From CAYJAZ01 sp964370095 (GTDB lineage: Bacteria; Desulfobacterota; Desulfovibrionia; Desulfovibrionales; Desulfovibrionaceae), in the NCBI GenBank assembly GCA_964370095.1, contig CAYJHJ010000022.1, positions 1-28,505 of the forward strand: a stretch of DNA of 28,505 nucleotides, in the 5' to 3' direction. A program made the translations under genes and the position numbers. The first letter of the stretch is position 1. Each line of letters starts with the position of its first letter. The notes under the pieces were generated by a model. That model was not told the origin of the DNA and ran no database searches. It saw only the letters and a list, made by a program, of their open reading frames with translations. This document shows positions 23,261 through 28,505 of the stretch, one piece after another.

Positions 23261-25545
23261 ATTATGTTCAACTCAACATATTCAAGATATTTTGTTTTTG
23301 CATTTTTCAAAGTATCCACAATATCTTTCATTGCCAAAGATTTTGGAGCAATTACTGTGATATCACGGCGTACCGGTGGATATACAGGTAAAGGTTTGAA
23401 TTTAATTGTGTTTTGAGCAGATAGCCCACGCAAGGCACAAAGGTTCATTTCCGCATACCAAACATGTTCGCGTGCATTATAAAAATCTGCAATTTCAGGT
23501 TTAATTCTGCCCATCACGCCAACAACATTTCCTGCATCTGCTAAGGCAGAACCTTCAAGCTCAATCTTTACTGCAGGGCTTAAATAAGGGTGATTTTTTA
23601 CTTTTTCGATTTTTGGAAGCGGAAGATGCAAGAAATTGTTAAAGAAAGTTTCAACAATACCTTTTAGATCAGCATATTCAAAGATTTCTTCAGTATGTTT
23701 TGGGTGCGGAAAATGCGAAAATCTTTCGCCTGTGAGCAAAACTGCCATTCTTCTTTTTTCGTGCACTGTAGTTTCTGATTGTGAGTCTTGCACAAAAGAC
23801 TGTGCAATTTCAAAGAGTTTTAATGAAGTATTACCTTGGCCCATATTTACTTTCAAGGCATTTAAAAGCCCCGGCACCAAATCTGTGCGAAGCACATCTT
23901 GTTCTGAGGTAAGTGGATTTGCAATGCTTACACGATGATTTTTTTCTATATTGAGTCTATCTAAATCTTCATGCCCAACAAAGCTGTAGCACACACATTC
24001 ATTCAAGCCCATACCTGCCATAAAATGACGAAGACGAACCAAGAATGGGTGGCGAGTTTCCAATTTTCCGCATTGCTTTAAATCTTTTAATACAGGCGGA
24101 AACTCTTCGGGAACTTCATCAACACCATAGCAGCGGATAATTTCTTCTGCCAAATCTGCTTGACGGTAGAGGTCTGCCCTCCAAGTAGGTGCTGTAACCA
24201 TCCAATTATCTTCATCTTTTTTAGCAACTTCACAGCCCAAACCTTTAAGGGTTTCAAAGGAAAATTCTTTTGAAACATCTACGCCAAGAAGTTCTAAGCA
24301 TTTAGGATAATTAAAATTAAAAGGTTTTGGTGCTTCCACATAATTTTCAGTTTTCAGCACTTCTTCTCTGCAGGTTGCTCCTGTAAGTTCTTGAATAAGA
24401 TAAGCACATCTATCACGAGCAAAGTCAACCATTGCTTGATCTACGCCACGTTCAAAACGAAAAGAAGCATCAGAAGAAAGAGAAAGCCTTCTTGCTGTTT
24501 TTCTGATAAAAGAAGGATTAAAAACAGCAGCTTCAAGGAAAATTGATTTTGTGTTTTCAGTGGTTTCTGAATTTAATCCACCCATCACACCGCCAAGACC
24601 GATTGTTTTGGTTTTATCGGCAATTAAAATATCATTCACTTTAAGCGAGCGCTCTTGCCCATCTAAAGTTGTGTATTTATCATTATCTTTTGCTGAAATT
24701 ACACAGACAGTATCGCCTTCAATAGTATCTTTATCAAAAGAGTGCAAAGGAAGGCCAAGTTCCATCAAGGCATAGTTTGTTGCATCAACCACATTTGAAA
24801 TTGAGCGTACGCCAATAGCATTTAGGCGATATTTTACCCACGCAGGTGATGGCCCAACTTTTGGATTATCCAAAACTCTGCCTGTATAGTAAGGGGAAAG
24901 ATTTTTATCAACATCAAGTTTCAAGCCTGTAGGAGTATTTTCTGTTTTTAGTTCACACTTTGGCATTGTGAGAGGAAGGTTATAAGCCAAGGCAACTTCT
25001 CTTGCAAAGCCAAGAACAGAAAGGCAATCTGCACGATTAGGTGTGATGCCTATTTCCAAAACTTCTTTATCAAGGTTTAGGGCATCAACTAATTTTGAGC
25101 CAAGTTGAAGTTTTTCTTGCGGCAACACATCGTTTAGTACCATAATTCCATTATGATCTTCTGAAAGTTTTAATTCTCTTTCAGAGCAAATCATGCCCAT
25201 TGATTCAACGTTTCTGAGCTTTGCTTTTTTGATTTTCATGCCATCAGGCATAGTTGTGCCAACTGTAGCAACAGGCACATATTGCCCTTGCCCTACGTTT
25301 GGAGCACCGCACACAATCTGCAATAAATCTTCCTGCCCAACATCAACTGAGCACACTGAAAGTTTGTCTGCCTCAGGGTGTTTATTACATTCTTTAACAA
25401 AGCCGATAACAATATGCTCTATATCCTTATAAGGCTCTATAATATTTTCTAATTCTAAGCCAAGCATGGTGAGCTTTGCGCCAAGTTCTTGTGCTGTGCC
25501 GGTGTAAGGCACAAATTCTTTTAACCAAGCAAGTGAAAGTAACAT
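23245..25545 (-). CDS. pheT: Phenylalanyl-tRNA synthetase beta subunit, C-terminus frameshifted
   Basis: PheT with PheS forms the (alpha-beta)2 enzyme that charges tRNA-Phe. Visible parts in order are the opening LLSLAWLKEFVPYTGTAQEL, the EMAP-II-like tRNA-binding domain (HPEADKLSVCSVDVG, about 58-72), the B3/B4 editing domain and B5 region (RFERGVDQAMVDFARDR, around 390), the core, and the beginning of the FDX-ACB domain (LPVYPPVRRDITVIAP, about 724-739). The frame then ends abruptly in VELNIILLLD at 766 residues instead of about 800. The missing end lies just downstream in another frame (23144-23260). An essential gene is unlikely to be lost, so assembly error or a functional truncation must be considered. 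Confidence 0.9.
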   Translation of the reverse strand: MLLSLAWLKEFVPYTGTAQELGAKLTMLGLELENIIEPYKDIEHIVIGFVKECNKHPEADKLSVCSVDVGQEDLLQIVCGAPNVGQGQYVPVATVGTTMPDGMKIKKAKLRNVESMGMICSERELKLSEDHNGIMVLNDVLPQEKLQLGSKLVDALNLDKEVLEIGITPNRADCLSVLGFAREVALAYNLPLTMPKCELKTENTPTGLKLDVDKNLSPYYTGRVLDNPKVGPSPAWVKYRLNAIGVRSISNVVDATNYALMELGLPLHSFDKDTIEGDTVCVISAKDNDKYTTLDGQERSLKVNDILIADKTKTIGLGGVMGGLNSETTENTKSIFLEAAVFNPSFIRKTARRLSLSSDASFRFERGVDQAMVDFARDRCAYLIQELTGATCREEVLKTENYVEAPKPFNFNYPKCLELLGVDVSKEFSFETLKGLGCEVAKKDEDNWMVTAPTWRADLYRQADLAEEIIRCYGVDEVPEEFPPVLKDLKQCGKLETRHPFLVRLRHFMAGMGLNECVCYSFVGHEDLDRLNIEKNHRVSIANPLTSEQDVLRTDLVPGLLNALKVNMGQGNTSLKLFEIAQSFVQDSQSETTVHEKRRMAVLLTGERFSHFPHPKHTEEIFEYADLKGIVETFFNNFLHLPLPKIEKVKNHPYLSPAVKIELEGSALADAGNVVGVMGRIKPEIADFYNAREHVWYAEMNLCALRGLSAQNTIKFKPLPVYPPVRRDITVIAPKSLAMKDIVDTLKNAKTKYLEYVELNIILLLD

Positions 25546-25575
25546 ATTAAATCCTATTCTAGTCTTAAGCTATAA

Positions 25576-26796
25576 TTATTTTGAAAGTATTTCTTGAGTA
25601 GTAAGGGCAATTTCCAATTCTTCATTTGTAGGGAATATCACAACAGGAATTTTTGAAGACTTTGTGGAAATTATACGGGCTATAGAACGCCTTATGAGAT
25701 TTTCTTCTTGATCTAACTCAATGCCTACAAAAGAAAGATTATCAGTTACGGCTTTACGAACAAATTCATCATTTTCGCCAATACCACCTGTGAAAATAAG
25801 CCCGTCAATGCCGTCTAATTCCAGCATATAAGCTCCAAGATATTTGCGAATTTTATGCACAAACATCATGAAAGCAAGTTCTGCATCTTTATTGCCTTTT
25901 TGCCTTGCTTCATGCAAATCACGCATATCATTCATGCCGCAAACACCTTTTAAACCTGAACTTTTATTCAAAAGTGTGTCCATATCATCCGGCGAAATAT
26001 TTTCATTCTTCATTAAAAACAAAGGCAAAGCAGGGTCAATATCACCTGAACGAGTGCCCATCATAAGGCCTTCTAAGGGTGTAAGCCCCATAGTAGTGTC
26101 AATGCATTTACCATTTTTCACAGCTGACATTGAACAGCCGTTTCCAAGGTGGCATACAATTAATTTGCAATTTTCAGGCTCTTTCCCTAAAAATTTAGCA
26201 GCTTCCCTTGAAACATATTTATGAGATGTGCCATGAAAGCCATAGCGACGAAGATTATATTTTTCAGATAACTCTTTTGGAATTGCATAGGTATAGACAT
26301 GCTCTTTCATACTTGAATGAAAGCCTGTGTCAAAAACCACAACAGAGGGAAGTGATGGAAAAAGTTCTTCCAAAACTTCAATGCCTGTCAAGTTTGCAGG
26401 ATTATGAAGAGGGCTTAAAGATGAAAATTCGCGTATAACAGCTTTTATTTCTTCATCAACCAAAGAATCTTTCAAACTTCCGCCCATGACAACCCTATGC
26501 CCTGCCGCAAAAATTTCGCTTGCATCTTTGATAACGCCTTTATCGCTTGAGGTGAGCATAGCCATAACATCAAGCATGCCTTCACGATGGTTTGCAAAAG
26601 GCTTTTCTATTTTGATTTTTTCTTCCTTATCAGTATCTGGAAAACGCTTATACACAAGGTTTCCCATAACTAATTTTCCGTCTTTATAATCATTTATACG
26701 CTCAACTAAACCTGAGCAAAGAGGAGTTTTAGTTTCCATATCAATAAGTTGATATTTAAAAGAGGAAGAACCTGCATTGATCACTAATATTTTCAT
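25576..26796 (-). CDS. ackA: Acetate kinase
   Basis: AckA interconverts acetyl phosphate plus ADP with acetate plus ATP. Motifs of the ASKHA fold are complete: NAGSSSFKYQLID (7-19), GHRVVMGG, VVFDTGFHSSM, YGFHGTSHKYVS, HLGNGCSMSAVKNGKCIDTTMG (catalytic region), MGTRSGDIDP and FTGGIGEN. The length is normal (406). It is placed between pheS (34 nt upstream) and pheT (30 nt downstream) on the same strand, which is not the usual position. Its common partner pta is not in the window. Confidence 0.96.
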   Translation of the reverse strand: MKILVINAGSSSFKYQLIDMETKTPLCSGLVERINDYKDGKLVMGNLVYKRFPDTDKEEKIKIEKPFANHREGMLDVMAMLTSSDKGVIKDASEIFAAGHRVVMGGSLKDSLVDEEIKAVIREFSSLSPLHNPANLTGIEVLEELFPSLPSVVVFDTGFHSSMKEHVYTYAIPKELSEKYNLRRYGFHGTSHKYVSREAAKFLGKEPENCKLIVCHLGNGCSMSAVKNGKCIDTTMGLTPLEGLMMGTRSGDIDPALPLFLMKNENISPDDMDTLLNKSSGLKGVCGMNDMRDLHEARQKGNKDAELAFMMFVHKIRKYLGAYMLELDGIDGLIFTGGIGENDEFVRKAVTDNLSFVGIELDQEENLIRRSIARIISTKSSKIPVVIFPTNEELEIALTTQEILSK

Positions 26797-26830
26797 ATAA
26801 TTGCCTGTAATAATTTTTTTTGGATAAACC

Positions 26831-27892
26831 CTAACTTCTACGCCATGAATCGCCTAATGAAAATTGAGATAAAAAGCGAACATCATTTTCAAAATTCATA
26901 CGCAAGTCATTAATGCCATATTTAAGCATAGCAATACGCTCAACACCTAAGCCGAATGCAAAGCCTGTAACCACTTCAGGATCATAACCCACAGCTTCAA
27001 AAACAGCAGGATCAACCATGCCGGAACCTAAGATTTCAAGCCAGCCTGTTGTTTTGCAAATTCTGCAAGGTTCACCATTCAAATGCCCTTCGCCTTTGCA
27101 ACGCATGCACGAAACATCAACTTCCATGCTTGGTTCGGTGAAAGGAAAGAATGAAGGGCGGAAACGAACTTTTGTTTCTTCGCCAAATAAGGTTTTGCAC
27201 ATAGCAGAAAGTATGCCACGTAAGTGTGCTAAGGAAATTTTTTCGCCTACAAGTAAGCCTTCAACTTGGTGAAACATAGGTGTATGCGTAATGTCTGAAT
27301 CTCTTCTATATACTTTTCCGGGGGCAATAACAGCTAGTGGAGGTGTACGCTCTTTCATAGCTCTTACTTGCATAGGTGAAGTGTGCGTACGCATAAGAAT
27401 TTTATCCGCAACAAATAAAGTGTCTTGCATATCTCTGGCAGGGTGGTCGTGCGGAAAATTCAAAGTTTCAAAATTATAATAATCTGTTTCTACTTCAGGG
27501 CCCACAACAACATCAAAGCCAAAATCTTGTAATACTTGGCAAATATCTTCCATCACAATATTAATTGGATGAATAGAACCATGCCAAGGCTGCCTGCCTT
27601 GTGTTGTGTGGTCAAAACTATTTACAAAAGCTTCTTCTTGCTCTTTCACAAGATCTGCTTTTCTTTTTTCCACAGCTTCAGTGATTTTTTCTTTAATAGC
27701 GTTCACAGCCTGCCCAAATTGCGGGCGCTCTTCTTTTGAAAGTTGCCCTAATTGGCTCATAAGATCGGCAATTTGCCCTTTACGCCCTAAAAAATCAACC
27801 CTAAGCTTTTCAATCCCATCTAATGACAAAACCTGACTAAGCTCATTTTTAAATGATTGAGTCAGGCTATCTAATTTTTCACGCAAATCCAT
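26831..27892 (-). CDS. pheS: Phenylalanyl-tRNA synthetase alpha subunit
   Basis: PheS holds the class II aminoacylation site. It has an N-terminal coiled-coil arm (1-90), motif 2 VYRRDSDITHTPMFHQVEGL (about 195-214) and motif 3 GFAFGLGVERIAML near the C-terminus. A cysteine quartet C262, C265, C276, C279 within the catalytic domain looks like a small zinc knuckle and is followed by GWLEILGSGMV; this insert is known in a number of PheS proteins. The length of 353 residues is normal. It follows rplT after a terminator-like hairpin. Confidence 0.96.
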   Translation of the reverse strand: MDLREKLDSLTQSFKNELSQVLSLDGIEKLRVDFLGRKGQIADLMSQLGQLSKEERPQFGQAVNAIKEKITEAVEKRKADLVKEQEEAFVNSFDHTTQGRQPWHGSIHPINIVMEDICQVLQDFGFDVVVGPEVETDYYNFETLNFPHDHPARDMQDTLFVADKILMRTHTSPMQVRAMKERTPPLAVIAPGKVYRRDSDITHTPMFHQVEGLLVGEKISLAHLRGILSAMCKTLFGEETKVRFRPSFFPFTEPSMEVDVSCMRCKGEGHLNGEPCRICKTTGWLEILGSGMVDPAVFEAVGYDPEVVTGFAFGLGVERIAMLKYGINDLRMNFENDVRFLSQFSLGDSWRRS

Positions 27893-27911
27893 TCACATAT
27901 CCATTAATTTT

Positions 27912-27945
27912 AAAAAAGGGTGGCAAATCGCTTTACCACCCTTTT
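27912..27945 (-). terminator. Terminator or attenuator between rplT and pheS
   Basis: A 10-bp stem (27914-27923 with 27936-27945, AAAAGGGTGG/CCACCCTTTT) has a 12-nt loop and is followed on the minus strand by six Ts. It lies 15 nt after the rplT stop codon and ahead of pheS. It should end part of the rplT transcript. I saw no Phe-rich leader peptide near it. Confidence 0.82.
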
Positions 27946-27959
27946 ATGTTGCATAAAAA

Positions 27960-28310
27960 TTAAGCGTGTGCTTTTACTTGTTCAACAATTTGAGCAAAAG
28001 CTGCTTTATCTCTTACGGCAAGATCTGCAAGCACTTTACGATTAAGTTCGATGCCCGCTTTTTGCATTGCATTCACGAAACGTGAATAGCTCATACCGTG
28101 TTCACGCACACCAGCATTGATACGCATGATCCAAAGTTTACGGAACTCTCTTTTCTTTACTTTGCGATCGCGATACGCATAGCATAGTGAACGTTCAACA
28201 GCTTCACGAGCTGTACGGTATAGTTTATGGCGGCCAGACCTAAAGCCTTTTGCCATATCCAAATATTTTTTGTGCCTACGATGTGAGGCCATCCCTCTCT
28301 TTACACGCAT
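27960..28310 (-). CDS. rplT: 50S ribosomal protein L20
   Basis: L20 is an early assembly protein of the large ribosomal subunit. It is highly basic and carries the family opening MRVKRGMASHRRHKKYLDMAKGF (first residues), GRRHKLYRTA-like segment, DRKVKKREFRKLWIMRINAG and YSRFVNAMQKAGIELNRKVLADLA. At 116 residues the length is typical. AGGAG lies 8 nt before the ATG. It follows rpmI by 146 nt, as in the conserved infC-rpmI-rplT cluster. L20 represses its own operon in several bacteria. Confidence 0.97.
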   Translation of the reverse strand: MRVKRGMASHRRHKKYLDMAKGFRSGRHKLYRTAREAVERSLCYAYRDRKVKKREFRKLWIMRINAGVREHGMSYSRFVNAMQKAGIELNRKVLADLAVRDKAAFAQIVEQVKAHA

Positions 28311-28430
28311 GGATTATCTCCTGTTCTTATTCGCTGAGGCGGAAGGTGTTGCCAAACGAATATCTAAATATTGTACTTGTTAACGTCTTATTCACTTATA
28401 ATAAGTTTCGTCAAATCCTAAATGATGTTT

Positions 28431-28463
28431 TGCATACGCAATTGCCTTAGAGGCAATTATGCA
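28431..28463 (-). promoter_or_regulatory. Hairpin across the rpmI stop codon, ahead of rplT
   Basis: TGCATA (28431-28436) pairs with TATGCA (28458-28463), and inside it ATTGCC (28441-28446) pairs with GGCAAT (28452-28457) around a 5-nt loop, with a 4-nt bulge on one side. The structure includes the rpmI stop codon. No T-run follows on the minus strand, so it is not a simple terminator. It may be an RNA processing or L20-control structure. Confidence 0.45.
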
Positions 28464-28505
28464 TAAGGCATCATTCTTTTAACAGCCGCTTCGTTTGTTT
28501 TGTCA
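28457..28505 (-). CDS. rpmI: 50S ribosomal protein L35, C-terminal fragment at window edge
   Basis: Reading in from the right edge on the minus strand gives DKTNEAAVKRMMPYA and a TAA stop at 28457-28459. This is the characteristic L35 C-terminus (DKTNE...VKRMMPY), and L35 is the expected gene before rplT. Only 15 full codons are in the window; the rest lies beyond the edge. Confidence 0.9.
   Translation of the reverse strand, partial: DKTNEAAVKRMMPYA

Overview
The window is AT-rich bacterial chromosomal DNA carrying mostly housekeeping and flagellar genes. The flagellar block (flhF-flhG-fliA-cheY-fliL-like), the long Desulfovibrio-type FlgE, the PheT/PheS sequences and the arginine decarboxylase point to a low-GC, motile, Gram-negative relative of Desulfovibrio (Desulfobacterota, formerly Deltaproteobacteria). 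This is judged from remembered family features, not from a search, so family rank is uncertain. The sequence is a draft scaffold: a run of exactly 100 N sits at 12887-12986.

Layout. (1) 1-1715: an arsR-acr3 arsenite-resistance pair (minus strand) with a clear promoter/operator, flanked by two copies of a dispersed hairpin repeat. (2) 1716-5698: speA (arginine decarboxylase, minus) divergent from dinB-nadD (plus). (3) 5702-10998: a minus-strand flagellar regulatory run, flhF, flhG, fliA, cheY, fliL-like, and two small proteins. (4) 11138-12581: mlaC-mlaA (outer-membrane lipid asymmetry) behind a strong sigma-70-type promoter. (5) 12582-13166: a gene-free interval with a terminator, the assembly gap and a 140-bp tandem repeat whose unit contains a copy of the 3' end of flgE. 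(6) 13167-15630: flgE with a textbook sigma-54 promoter. (7) 15742-19451: a MATE transporter, a TtcA-like tRNA thiolase and pepA (all minus). (8) 19707-21737: a large acidic protein of unknown function with about nine short D-L-D-x-L-L-like motifs and a coiled-coil C-terminus (plus). (9) 21865-28505: purD, pheT, ackA, pheS, rplT and the end of rpmI (minus).

How the parts fit. FlhF and FlhG control the number and placement of flagella. Sigma-54 drives the hook gene, FliA (sigma-28) would drive late genes, and CheY is the switch-control receiver. The translation genes follow the usual rpmI-rplT-pheS-pheT order, except that ackA lies between pheS and pheT and the 3' end of pheT is broken by an out-of-frame deletion (or assembly error) in its last domain.

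Most interesting items: the hairpin repeat family, in which the stem changes by paired substitutions between copies and which sits at gene 3' ends; the tandem array that copied the flgE tail and probably caused the assembly gap; the frameshifted pheT; the D-L-D-x-L-L repeat protein; and the acidic N-terminal extensions on FliA and the FliL-like protein.
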